NCBI GenBank assembly: GCA_037577475.1
Contig: CM075184.1
Span: forward strand, 30,587,094-30,651,093
Length of the DNA: 64,000 bases
Direction of reading: 5' to 3'
DNA from: Chaunax sp. Z400
Taxonomy: Eukaryota > Chordata > Actinopteri > Lophiiformes > Chaunacidae
Made by a program: the position numbers and the translations under genes. Under the pieces are notes generated by a model that was given only the letters and a program-made list of their open reading frames with translations, searched no databases and was not told the DNA's origin. How positions within the stretch are numbered: the first letter of the stretch is position 1; each line of letters opens with the position of its first letter. This document shows, piece after piece, positions 1-12,494 of this stretch.

Positions 1-419
1 ACTCTAAGATAGTGCAATATTATTTTATAACATTCATATGATTTCTTCTGAAGAATATCTATTAGATTAGTCCTTACTTGTATCTTTCTTAATCCTTGAG
101 TCATGTGCCTTCTTTTTGCCTTCTTTGTGCCTCATATTTCTGACAGTTGGATTGTCTCCTCCTCTCTGTTTGCCATTCCCTCGTTATCCTAGTGTATTTA
201 GTCTGTGTGATTCCTTCTGTTAGTTGCCAGTTTGTTGTCAATGTCTTATCTCACCTGTTTCCAGTGTTTCCAGTGTTCTTTCCCCTGCTTTTCAGTAGGT
301 TTTCCTTCTGTGGTATTTTGCCTGTTTATTGGACTTTGTTTTGGTTTCTCTCTGGAAACAAGCTGAAAAAAATAAGATTCAATCCAAATTTCAGTCAGTT
401 TCACTTTTCTGTGTTGCAG

Positions 420-590
420 AATGGCAGCACAGCGTAGTGGGTAACACCACCACCTCACAGCGAGGGAGTTCTGGGTTCAAATCACCTTGGACCCTTCTGT
501 GTGGAGTTTGCATGTTCTCCCTGTGTCTTTGTGGGTTCCTCTGGGTACTCCAGCTTCCTCCAACAGTCTAAAAAAAATCATGCAATATAG
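420..590 (+). repeat. Dispersed teleost repeat, tRNA-like head
   Basis: This stretch reads like a decayed copy of a repeat very common in fish genomes: a start of the type GGCAGCAC...GTGGGTAACAC, then CCTCACAGCGAGGGAG, GGGTTCAAATC (like an RNA polymerase III B box), then GTGTGGAGTTTGCATGTTC and CTCCAGCTTCCTCC. The copy at 7832-8150 carries matching blocks in the opposite orientation. The family name is not certain from sequence alone; a tRNA-derived SINE or the end of a longer retroelement are both possible. Confidence 0.6.
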
Positions 591-1429
591 GTATTGCATC
601 ATAGAACATAATGAAAGTTTCCACTTGAGCTTGTCTCATGTGCAGCAGCTGTCCCCTCTCACAGCACCCATAATAAGTTGTCATATAGTATCTTAACATT
701 CTTTTATCAGTTTTGACACATTAGTGCAGACAATATTAAATAGTCCACAACATATTTTACAGGATCAGTTTGACTTTGCAACAATGCAAAGTCTCTAAAG
801 GAATGCTTCACAGCACAGGCAGCAAGTTGACATTGTTTCTTCTGTCGAAATGGAGGAAAATCTCTCTACAAGCAGTGGCAGATGCTGGAAGAAGTCAAAG
901 GTTGCTGGGAAAATTACTCCTGGCATGTTTATTTTCATCAGTTGAGTAGTAGTGACAACATGAATGTGGAGGAACATCACTGGGGCCAAGAAGCTTTGGG
1001 TCAGGAAACAATAGTTTATGGGCAATGGCGTGTAATTTTGAGAAATGGAAGCATAAATGCGGCCCCTGTTGACAAGCTAATAGGTCTAAAGGGGATTTTT
1101 GTATAAGTATGTCTCCTGTATTGTTTTAAGTATGTTGGTATTGTGTCCAATTCAGATGCCTCCAAAAATATTTGAATCAGGAGAGACGAGTGAATGAAGA
1201 TAATTGTTTATTGCAGCAGATGATATGTGATAATTGGTCTGTCAGGAAGACTTTGGTGCTTAAACTCCTCAGGGAGATTGTGAACGAAGGGTTTCTGTCC
1301 TAAGCAGCAGCAAAATATGATGAAGTCAGTGGATCCGAGAAGACTGGGCAGTGATGGGGAGGTGGAGGGCCATGCATAATAGCAACAAGAATGAACTAGA
1401 GGTATGGACAGAATCATAGCAGCAATATA

Positions 1430-1505
1430 ATAAGATAAGATAAGATAAGATATCCCTTTATTAGTCCCACAGTGGGGAAATTTACAATGTAGGCATGTCA
1501 CTGTG
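1430..1505. repeat. GATAA-tailed dispersed repeat, copy 1
   Basis: Several tandem GATAA units are followed by a block including CCTTTATTAGTCCCACAGTG and GGGGAAATT. The same arrangement recurs at 4630-4685 in the same orientation, with CCGCAGTG instead of CCACAGTG. Such blocks are typical 3' ends of fish non-LTR retroelements; the family assignment is inference. Confidence 0.6.
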
Positions 1506-3452
1506 CTATTGGATAGATATGACCTGTCGATGAGAACAGTTCATATACATACATATATAGCCCCAGAAAATGATAGCAGGAAATTAAGAGTGAGCATGCC
1601 TGAGAGATTTGAATGATAGGACGGTATGAGAAATAGACTACATCATAAATGTGCAAATAAATTCTATTCTCTATTGAACTATCACTAAAGTTTCATTTTG
1701 GAGAAATAAGATGAAATAAAACATTTTTTATGACACTTTCAAAATATAAGATTTGTGATAAAAGCAAACGTTTCTGCAATCGGTACACATATACAGTACA
1801 TCAATCACAATACAACTATTCAACAGTAATCTGTGCCGAGCAACTAAAGGTTTGTAGATCCATGCATATTTCCAGCATGATTAAGTATCAAATATGATTT
1901 TAATTAGAAGTCTTCCATCGTGTGTGAGTAACACTTTAACTTCAATGCTTAACAATAAAATATACTGGTCTTTGATGAGAGATTAAAAACAATGGGATTT
2001 GGTATCCGTCGTGCTTTGCACACACCAAAACATTTAAAGATTTTAACATCCTCATGAGAGTCTTCTTCATTTGATGGCCAGTTAAACAAGGACACAAAAC
2101 CTAGAAAATATGTTAATGTACTATATTCATATAATTCATTCTATCTGATGAAGATTTTAGAGCAATTACAAAGATGCCCTGCCTAAGACACATTCCACAA
2201 ACAGATTTATATAACACAGTCCATGGTGCATATTGTAGTGTTCTATAATAAATCAAACGTCTACCCGCTTGTCCCAGTGGGAAGCATCCGTGTCACATGG
2301 CTTTTCATTCCTGGGATACTCGTGCTTGCTGTGACTGTTCCCATATTGAACCCATCTGTGGAGCAAAGTGTTGCCAAAGCCAAACATGGTGAAGGATAAT
2401 TAGTCTTTGCATTTTTATCTTTGTTTGAAGCCAGCAATAGAGGGAATAAAAAAGGAGATTTTAGCTCATTTGATAAATACAAACCAATGATGAACTGTAT
2501 TTATTTCTTCCCAAAACACAATTTGTGTCCTCCTCTAAAGTTGTGCGTGTTTCCTTCTATTGATTGTACGTTCTGTGGCCTTATGAGTTGCCGAAAGGTC
2601 GGTTTCCTCTGTACGGTCTCTTTGGTAATCCCAAGCAAAGCAGCATCACAGCCCGTGGCTGTAAAGGATATCCCAGCAAGTGCTACACAACATGCCACGT
2701 TTTTAGCTGTGGACACAATAAATGGGCTTGCCTCTTTTGCATGGGGAAAGTGATTTAAGCCATGGCAGGTGCCTCTACGCGCAAAGAGTCACTGCACAAA
2801 GAGCGCTGCTGTCCGGGCTTTGTAGGCAGGATATCCACAGATGTGGATGCAGACCAGATGGCATGTACATCTGAGACAGAGGGAGAAGCTGGAGACAGAG
2901 GGATAAAGACACACAGAGTTGGAGCGGGACAGGGACAAGGGCCAGACACAGGCCTGCATTAAGCTGTGTGAGCGTGGCCATGTGTGCCTGACATTTAGCC
3001 AGCCCAATACTCTCCATTGACTCACTCTGCGTAGCTCAGAACATGCCTGCAGGCCTCGGAGCACAATGGGCGCCTTCTCCTTTAAACAGCATCAAAAGGA
3101 GAGATGAAAACAAGCCACACGATAGAGCGCCTGTCAGAAGTGTAAAAACGCAAATGTAATATATGAATATAGCTCTGTGGCGCAGCCTTGTCCCGAAGAC
3201 CAACCTTTAAACAAATTGGCCTTGTTCAACCTCACATCCCCAACACCACTTCATATGGAGTGTAATTTGTCTGGAAGGAATTCTGAAAAGAAGTAAGGCA
3301 TGAAATCTGAAAAATTCTTCTCTTTGTACGCAAGTGTCTTTTTACATCTGAGTGCGTGTGGTTGCATAACAATGGGGCAAAGAGAATATGAGATGAAAGA
3401 ATTAGAGCGATTTAGTTAATGTTGTCTGCTTGTGAGACAGAGATACAGACAC

Positions 3453-3456
<4 letters not shown>

Positions 3457-3484
<28 letters not shown>
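3457..3484. repeat. (AG)14 microsatellite
   Basis: Uninterrupted AG dinucleotides, about 28 bases, directly after an ACAGAC-rich stretch. Confidence 0.95.
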
Positions 3485-3486
<2 letters not shown>

Positions 3487-4629
3487 ATATACAGGAATGT
3501 GTGTCACCCAATTAATGTTTCAGCCGAGCCTGTGGGAGAGCCAGAGAGAAACTATTACCCGGCTGTTCTCTCAAAGCCACGCACAGGAGGCTCTAATCTT
3601 TAAATGTGATTAGATGCCTCCTGTGCCCTGCAAAGAGTAACAGTCAACTAGTATTTGAGTGTTTTAAAGCACAAAGATCGGAATTACAACTTAGACTTTA
3701 TGCCACAAATGGATCACGCCCATCTCAGACAGATTACTGTTTAGATTTACCTTTTAATTTGATTTTCAACTTTAATTTAAGGGTTAATCTGGAAGAAACT
3801 GATGCTTTGGAGGATTTGGCAATACTTCTAACAAAAAAAAGAGGCATATTTTTGAGTCATGAATATAATGAATGCAATACCGACACCACTCTCATGTCTA
3901 CGAATCAAATGGATGTAGAGCCAGGAGACTTTTTGGCTTGTATTAGTAAAGTGAATGGAAGCGAAGCAAAAGCGGTAAATCTTAAAAATATGTTCTCAAA
4001 AACGTCACAAAAGAAATCACAGTTTACGCCTTTAGCGGAAATTACATGCTGTAACCACACACTAAAAAACACCAGGTTAAAACTGACCAAGTAGAGGACT
4101 TATTTTACCCAGTGCTGAGAAAAGCAGGCAACAGTAGAGTGATTTTCATCCAGTAACCCATGAGTAATATGAAAATAACACAAACAGTGTCTGTTACATT
4201 ACACATTGTGTGCGTAATGTTAGGTGAGGATTGTGTTTTACTTAACTGTTTATGCAAGTATCTAACAAACAAGATACTACATATTTATTATAGTGGGATT
4301 TAGTGATGCTATAGTGGGCATGATATTTGAACTTTGACCCAGAGAAGCTGATTTGTCCTTCTTCCACTATTCCTAATCTTTTATCTGAAGCTAGTCTTAT
4401 CTCCTCTTGACTATAACTCCATACTTGCCACATGAGAATGGTGGAACCTTCTCATTTAATTCTCAAAAAAAATGGAAGGAATGGAATAGAATAGAATGGA
4501 AGGAAGTGTATTTTCATTCCATCTTTTACTCGTTAACTTATGTGATCAACATTTGTTTTTTCTGTTTTTTTTTATTGTTTATCCATAACGTATCTCAAAA
4601 AATTGATGACTGATTTTGATGAAATTTTG

Positions 4630-4685
4630 TAAGATAAGATATGCCTTTATTAGTCCCGCAGTGGGGAAATTCTCAATTCTCAATA
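4630..4685. repeat. GATAA-tailed dispersed repeat, copy 2
   Basis: Shorter copy of the element at 1430-1505: AAGATAAGATA followed by CCTTTATTAGTCCCGCAGTG and GGGGAAATTCTCAATTCTC. Orientation is the same as copy 1. Confidence 0.6.
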
Positions 4686-7600
4686 GCTGTGGATCTTGAG
4701 CTAAATTGAATTTTGAGGTGGATCCAGATGCAGATGTGGATTCTGGATCACTTTTTCCCTTTTTTTTTTAACATTGCCACTACTATAAAACACTAAATAT
4801 AACTGGTATCATTCACATGTTTGGTTCTGATAAGGCTTCTATTTTTCTTCTTTCTTTCTTTAGAATAAAATTAGAATCTTTCTCAATATTTTGGCTATAA
4901 TTCTGGTTTGAGTTCGCAGCCATAGTCTAAAACTAAAGAACAGGCAGAGAGATGTTAACTGAAGACGGACAGGTGACCACAGCTGGCATCAGGAGACCCG
5001 TGGATGTGATCACAAGGAACACTGACAGCCTGTGTGCGGCACAGGAGTTTAATTCAACTCACAAATTTGCATAAACCCTGCAAGCCAGCGTAAGTGTCAG
5101 TGTTGGCTGAATAAAGAAATGTCGAGGATGATAACACAAAGACAGCCGCAGACAGCCCAGACGGACATCTGGGAGATGGAGAAAAACAATGACGGGCACC
5201 AGCACCGTATTTAACAGCCCTGTTAACACGACTGTCCATCTCTCCCTCGGCTTTAAACAGGATTCCATTGAAAGGAAGACCCATTAAATATGGAATTTCA
5301 GTCCAATTTGTCTTCAAAAGGGGTAAAAGAGCTCATTATGTGGGTGCTGCTCTTTCTTGACTATTAGAAGAGACGTTAGTCATGCCTGCTTATCTCACAA
5401 CCTTATGAGCACAGGATTAAAAGATCAAAGACTGACTTAGGTTTAATATCATAGAAAATGTAAGCTCCTTTTTCAGATGCACTGATGACTGAGCCTCTTA
5501 TCCGCTCTCAATGCTTAGATCAAAATGTTGAAAATTCATAATCATTTTATTCAATGTCCGATGTCAAATTTATGCCCACGCCTCTCACATCCAGGGTGAG
5601 GGTGGATGGGAGCTTGTACTGCTCTATTTTAAAGTGGACCCTTTAAGACAGTCGAGCCAATTCCCTTTTGACTTGAAGGTTAAAGGGTCAAGACTGATGG
5701 AAATAAATCCAGAGCTACAAGAGAACTTTGAAGTGCACTAATTTGAGACCAAAGACATTCTATTTGCAAGGTTTGGACAGTGACTTCTAATTTAATGAAA
5801 ATATTCTGTAACCATTTAATTATACACTTGAAGGTTTAGGGGTTACAGAGTGATGCCAACACAATGGCTCACAAAGTCAAAGTATGGAACTTTTTGTTCC
5901 AGTAGCTGTGGACCAGTCTAAGGAGGATGTGTGTCTCTGGCACAACTTCAGAGAGAGAAACCAGCTTTGCTGTCTGATCGTCTTGTGCTCATTATTCCTG
6001 GAGGAATACTGCTGGAATAGTGTAAGGGGACACTGACATGTAGCATATAGTGCACAGCAAAAAGTACCCCTCATAAATAGTTATTTTTTTAATTATTCAG
6101 CCAAATAAAATTTGTTTATCTTGTTTCTATTTCAGGTTAATCAAAGTGTGCATTGTTGCTGTATGTCCCTCCTTTTACACAAAGCACAAAAGAAGAGGCA
6201 AATTAATATTGCTTGATTTAAAAAATGCACATGATCATACTCATATATGTCAGATTATTTGATTTTGTGAATGCAGAAGACATTTCTGAGGTGTCTATCT
6301 CTGAGGTCAACTCTGCAGGCAAGAACAAGTCCTGACTTTCTAGAAAGTCCTGGACTCTGAGCAGCATCCAAACAATGTGCTGCTAATCCACACATTGTTT
6401 TTATAAGTGTGTCTATCCAGCCTGGCTGGCATGCCAGCATCCGTGTTGTCCTTTTGATGGTTCTTTTTTAGGCCTGGATTTGGTCTTGCTGGTGAGAGCA
6501 AATGTTTCCTGTCCTCCAGAAGCCAAAAACAAAGACAAAATAATACGTCTGTCTGAGTGTCTGCATACCAGGTCTGCTCAGACAGAGGGAAAAAGGGTGC
6601 AAACAACTCTGAAGTATATTCGTCCAATTCAGTCACAAGAATTCATAGAGTTACGTGGTATTTTATTCAAATTATACTGCAAGAGAAATAATATTTAAAA
6701 AATATCCAAAAATGAGTGTTTTTCTCCAGTACTTATACATGTTCACACTTGTATGCAACAAAACAGCTCCTTATAAAAGTGTCTGTGACAAATATCCGGT
6801 TTATTCTACAGCAATATGAACTACAGCAGCAAAGTTCTGTCTTCTTTGCTGATGTAAATTTCTCACAAGACGGTAATAATTTCCATTTTCAACAACTTTT
6901 ATTGGCTTGCTCCTTGGAAATACACAAAATATTAAATAAAGCCTTCAATACTCACTCTTACAGGGTTTTTCCACATTTTCCCGCAGCTGATCCAAGGTAT
7001 CTATGACTGCTTAGGGGAATACAACTCCACTAGATTTCAAGTATTTTTGTGTTAATTGGAGTATTTGAAAGTGCACCGTGTGCAGTTTGTGGGTCGTTAT
7101 GTGGGTTTGTCATTATGAGGGACAAACCCACACAAACCCACACAGACCGTTATAAATATCTCTGGAGTTCCCCTCGTTGTTTCATCTCATTGTTTTTGGC
7201 TTTGCACTCCATAGCTTAACTGTTTTGGTTCACGTCCACCTCTCTAATCTGCATCGTTTCAAGCAGCTAAACAGACAGATATTTATCTCAGGAATTCATT
7301 GATAGCAATTATTGATTATATATTTACCACAATTATTTTTTTTTTAGTAAGGAGTAGTGCAAGGGATTACAATTTTGAATTTCAGTGACTAATCTCTGAA
7401 ATGTTCCTTTACTTGGGATTTGCTTGTTCACTGTCTTACAAGGAAGTAGATGAGGGGTTAATATCAGTTTGGGCTCAGGGCCTTTGCAGTGTGGTTTCAT
7501 CAAATGGCAGATGAATAACACGCAAATGTCTTATGACATGTGATTTCACATTATCACAGCACATGGTTTTTTTTAAACATTTTTACATTTAATGCCATCG

Positions 7601-7831
7601 TTTCGTTTTATGAGCATAGAGAAAAACATGTGGAGAAAGTCGACACATGGAGGAGCTTTAGTGGTGGATGGATCCAACAAATGCTGGACTTTCACCCAGG
7701 AGACCAGTTTTGTGCTCCGTGTGAAACCGAAAACATCTATTTTAACTTGCAAGCCTCAGTTAACTTACGTCATGTATATAACGTGAGTTACGTCATGCAT
7801 GAGTAAACTTATCTAAACCCAAAGCATAAAC

Positions 7832-8150
7832 TTCCATCCATCCATCCATTTCCTATAACAGCTTACCCTTTGCTGGAGCTGGTCCCAGCAGACATTGGGC
7901 AAGAAGCAGGGTAAGATCCTGGACAGGTCGCCAGTTCTTCACAGGACCGACAACTAGAGAGACAGAGGACACACCTATGGTCAATATATAGTCACCAGTT
8001 CACCTCCATTACATGTCTTTGGACTTTTGAAGGAAGCTGGAGCACATGGAGGGACCTTACACAAACAACGGAACAACATACAACAACAACAACAACAAAC
8101 TCCACATATTTCTGGAATTGAATTCAGAAGCTTCTTGTTGTGAGGTGATG
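7832..8150 (-). repeat. CATCCATCC-type dispersed teleost repeat
   Basis: Begins with CCATCCATCCATCCATTTCC, continues through CTGGACAGGTCGCCAG, then CATGTCTTTGGACTTT with GAAGCTGGAGCACATGGAG, and ends with AACTCCACA and a CTTCTTGTTGTGAGGTGATG block. Order and content match, in reverse orientation and longer, the fragment at 420-590. An (AAC)n expansion interrupts it near 8080-8098. It is a diverged, inactive copy of a family scattered through fish genomes. Confidence 0.65.
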
Positions 8151-10859
8151 TTCAGCCTGTCGTGTGTTAGCTGGCTTGCTAACATTAGCCACTGGTGCAC
8201 TGAATACTAATCAAGACTTCTGGAGAGCTGTGTGCAGATGTTCAGTAAATTGTAGCACTACCTCCTCCTCTAAACGTGTTAAATGCAAAACTTGTGAAAT
8301 GTAGATTTGGAGACTGACAAGAGTTGAGTAATTTAAGTTAAGTAAGTGTAATGCATTACTTTTCGTTTTAGTAATTGGTAATGTAATTGCATTTTTAATG
8401 ATTCGTCGTAGTTTTCATGTATGTAGGTTTGTTTACAATAAGCTAAATCAGTTTGTGCAGCTTGTTTTAAATACCTATTTAAAGAGAGAGATCTACAGTG
8501 GAATCCTTTCTTTGTAGCTTTGTGGGACTGAAAGCCTGATATTTAGCGTAGCCGCATTGAAAATTATTGAATCATTACAAAATGAACCCAGAAATGGAAC
8601 ACCCCTTGTCAACAGTTGCCTTTTTAAGTATTATAAAACTGCTTTTAGAGTGGACTTACATTCTTGGAGTTGGTTAATGGCCAAGTCTACGATCGCTGCA
8701 GTTACAAACTGCCCTAGTACTGTAGCTCCTGGCCTTTGGGTCATTGCTAATGTGGGAGAGCAGTGTTCTCTCTTCTTCTTTGGTCTTGGATAGATACACT
8801 TGCATCCATTAAGATAAGAAGTAGACCAAAACATGTTTGCAATTATCTTCAAACCCTCCAATGCTTCACATCTGGTCTCCCCTTAGAAAGCAGACATGCC
8901 AACAAAAGCCTGCAGACCAGAAGTGCAGAGAGAAAAGAGGGGGGGTCATTGAGTTTTTATCATACCAAACATTCATTTACCTCATCCGTATCACATTTAT
9001 CAGTTTACATTCTTGTGGAGTGCTCCATTAAGTCCGTCCAGTCCTGGGAGAGGTTGTCTCATTTTGATCCTATCATGAAAGTAACTGGACTAGGGGCTGT
9101 TCATTCAGTACTGGTGGCAGTGGGTTTAGTATGGCCGTCTGTCTGCGAGGAAGCCTGTTCTGCAGATTGTGGTGTGAGTGAATGTAGGAAGAGCAGAGAC
9201 ACAGGCCTGGCTGGAGGTCATTAGAGCTTGTTAGTATCCCCACTGCCTGGGGCCTGGCGAGGGGCCTGTGTTTGGGGAACCTCTCCTCTGATCCCTCTTT
9301 CCTGAGTGAAGCAGTATGTAAGGGCGACTGGGGGTAGGGACAGAGGAAGGTGGAAGGGGAGGGCAATGAGGGTCTTTGCCACTTACAGTACAACAAAACC
9401 GAGAGACGTCCCAGCAGATCTGCAGGTCTGACTTTCATCTGCCTCATCCCTGAGGCCATTAGGCAGTTTAGCTGGGAAACGACTGCTAAAATATACATCT
9501 GTCTTAGTGTCAGCACATACCAGCTCTGCTCTGTCTGCGCGCCGCCGCTAGTCGATTCAGTATTTAAATCATCAGTCTCCATAAGCGTTTGATGTCAGCT
9601 CTTAACGAGCTCTGCCTCTAACACTGACAGGCCTGTGGACGGGGCGGCTGTTTACTGTCAGGGATGGAAAACGCTGCCTTCCATGGTTTCGTCATATGTC
9701 GATAAGATCCAATGAGACTACCATGTTTGAAAAACTGCTCGAAGCAACGTTTGGTTCAGCAACTCTCTCTCATTCTTTCAGCAATTCTGATGACACTTTT
9801 GCCAATACTGGATTTCTGTCAGAATCAAAGAGTTTGGTGTCGCACTTAACAGTTGATGCAAAGCAGCGGGAAGCGAAGATTATATCGCATTTCAAATATT
9901 CAATATATTCAAGGGTACAGGTCTGGTGGCAGGCAGTATTTCAGTTTGCATAGTGACATTTAAATGAATGTAGATGCATGCAAGATAAGGTAACTGTAGG
10001 AATTATTAAACATTTTCATAAATTCCTGGGAGATAAAGTCTGATCTGATCTCAGTGCTGTGAACATTCAGCTTGTGTAAAAAGCTTCTGTCCTGAGGAAC
10101 AAAGTTTAATTTGCTCAAAATCACCATTTATTGTAATGTAATGTGTTATTTTAAGTACAAAGTGGAATGATACCATAATCTGGCTCGAGTGCAGTTCAAT
10201 GACTGGAAAATAAATATGAACTCTTATGTATCGTGTTCTCTCAGTTCAACTGTAGTAGCAGTGTTGAGCTATGTTACCTGTTATGTCTCACCTCTCATCA
10301 TGTTACATCATACGAGTGCAGGATTCAGGAGTCTTGAGTCTGTATGCGTGTGTTCACATTATAGCATGTGTATAAATGCGTGTTTCATGTGCAGAGTGTG
10401 CTCATTTGTTGAGATTCTTCTATGTGGCTTCCATTCCCCCAATCTCTGACATTCAACATGCAGCCCATAGTGGGCGTCCCACGGATCAAATAAATGACAT
10501 CAGTCAACAAATATATATAGTAAAGAGTAAAGAGAATATAAATATGCCATTCTATCCAAACTGCTGTCTATTAATATGTCATGTGGTGATCATTTCGCAC
10601 ATGCACATGGGGCCTTGCAGGCCTGGAAATCTGGGGAAGCCCTTGGGGAAGACACATGCCCTTTGTTTGCTTCATATTATTCGCCCTTCACTGGCTTAAA
10701 ATCGGAATTGTTCTCTGTATTCTGCTGTGCTAAAAAATATGACCGTTATATCAGGCTGTAGAATAGCATTTGTCCTACTGAATAAAAATATCGTGGTTAC
10801 TTTCAAAATTCTTAACACGCCTTGAGCAGGAAAATACTGAGTGGGAGTATACCTTTAAT

Positions 10860-11040
10860 TATTCCTTTAATGAGTAAACTAACCCACAAGGGCTAGGCTA
10901 AGCTAAGCTAGCTGCAAGGCAGTCTGAAAGCTGGGCTTAACATTAGCAAACTTAGCATCAGCAAAATTACCAATAGCAAGACTAGCATTAGCAAAATCAT
11001 TAGCAAAATTAGCATGCTAAAAGAATGCTAATTAGCATGA
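10860..11040. repeat. TTAGCA/GCTAA motif cluster
   Basis: Dense repeats of AGCTAAGCTA, ATTAGCAAA and TTAGCATGCTAA over about 180 bases. This resembles low-complexity TTAGCAT-type repeats frequent between fish genes. Related motifs recur at 14225-14420, 30460-30620 and 40020-40245. Confidence 0.5.
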
Positions 11041-12332
11041 ATTTCCGATGGCCAAAACAAATAAGATAAGATTGTATTTGAATTAGAGGATAGACGTAGC
11101 ATCAGGTGATGTCATCAGGATAAACAACAGGGACAACAATGTTAAAGAAAAGAAGACTGTTGAAAAATCACTGATGGAATTTTCTCTACACTCCTAACCA
11201 CTAAAACTGAACCGGTTTTTGATTGGATTACTGAACACATTATCATCCCGATAATCTGCGACTTACATTGGACCTGAAACTATTCAGCCCCTATATTATG
11301 AACCCCCTAACCCTACTTTGACCATCACTCACTCTCCTCACCCTGCATCTGGATGCTGCACTACTTGCCTCCTTTTCAGAACTGGTCCCCAGAGGAGAAT
11401 ATCGCCCCACCCTCCAACAGGATCTCTCTCCCTCTCTGTGGGCCTACCCTGGGCAAAAGAGAAGATTAAAACAAACAGGACTTTAATCAGTGGGCCCCGC
11501 TACTCTCTGCTCAGCTGCCGACAGAAGGAGCCCTCTCCAGGAAGGCTGCCTCAAATCAAAGCTTCGCGCTCGCCACTTGCTGCTTCGCCGATCCGTATCA
11601 CAACAACAAAACCAGCAGAAACAATTATTTATTCCTTTTGATGTGGGTTTTGAAGTTACCCCACCTCTTCCACTATACCCCCCCTCCTCCTTCCTCTACC
11701 CCTCCTCTTCCTTGCCCAGCCCTTCCAGCTTTCTGTATCTTTTGCTCCCAAGGAAACAAGGTCATGCCAGTTTCTCTGTAAAGGAGGCTGCTTTGAAAGA
11801 GCAGGAGTTCCCGGTTAAGTCTGGAACTTTTTCTTTTCTTTTTTTTTTTGAACACCAAGGAAAGTTGATCGGTCGTTTCTTTCAACTTACTGCCACTCCC
11901 ACCGAGTGTGGCAGGTTGTAAATGTCACTGTGGCAGAATAATGTGCTGCACATTACGTCGTTTTATTTAAAGATCTAAAGCACATAAGAGGAAATGATGG
12001 ATTACTTGTTATTAATTATTGCAAGTCGAAATGTTCATAACAATTTTAATGGTAAATATAATTGTCATTTGCGTTACATTTACAAAAAATGTAATTGCTT
12101 ATAACCATGAGGAAATTACAGTCACTAGAAATAGGCAACAAAAGTTTGCTCATCCTGCCACATGTAGAATCTCCCTCCTCTTGGCATGCCTGCTTTCGCT
12201 ACATGTGCATCTGTTACTTGAGGTGGTGAGCCTGGTGCTTTACAGATGCTTATGGAGTGGCTTCTTCAGAGAGGAGAGAGCGAGGTGCTGAGATAGTAAC
12301 ACATCTGAACTGTGCTGCTGTCTCTGACACAG

Positions 12333-12494
12333 ATCCTCAAAGTGCACCAACAGAAAACAATCCTTCAACAAGTCTAAAATGTCTGAGAGCTGCTTTTCAG
12401 CTCAGTGCACCACAACATCTGCTAAAGCTGTTGGATGACTCTACGGCCTCATCAAAGGGCTCGGCAGAGAAAGAGCTCCTCAAACGTGCAGAGG
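12333..12494 (+). other. Orphan exon-like segment, unidentified
   Basis: A good-looking acceptor (CTGTCTCTGACACAG) opens a 162-base stretch with one open frame, closed by a donor of the form GAGG|GTAATC at 12495. The frame would read DPQSAPTENNPSTSLKCLRA, later QLSAPQHLLKLLDD and AEKELLKRAEG, which has a helix-like, protein-like composition. Both ends have the same phase. I do not recognise the product and find no partner exon nearby. It could be chance, a remnant of a lost gene, or part of a gene whose other exons lie outside the window. Confidence 0.2.

Larger units (their letters stand above)
1..7830. other. Gene-free flank, left part
   Basis: I see no exon in this stretch that resembles a known protein. 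The open frames here are short, lack family resemblance and are not flanked by consistent splice sites. It contains three dispersed-repeat fragments (listed separately), an (AG)n microsatellite near 3470, and two patches of higher-complexity, GC-richer sequence around 2760-3240 and 4960-5330 that could be regulatory. The longest open frame, 3606-4094, is treated under rejected items. Confidence 0.6.

Noticed and set aside
420..590. tRNA gene
   Set aside because: There is a B-box-like GGGTTCAAATC, but no cloverleaf can be drawn and the rest matches a dispersed repeat.
3606..4094. 162-codon open frame on the + strand
   Set aside because: Longest + strand frame in the left flank, but the translation has no recognisable domain, the composition looks like translated AT-rich DNA, and there are no supporting splice sites or neighbouring exons.
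9073..9582. 169-codon open frame on the - strand
   Set aside because: No resemblance to a known family; the lack of stops is explained at least partly by higher GC. Kept only as a low-interest finding.
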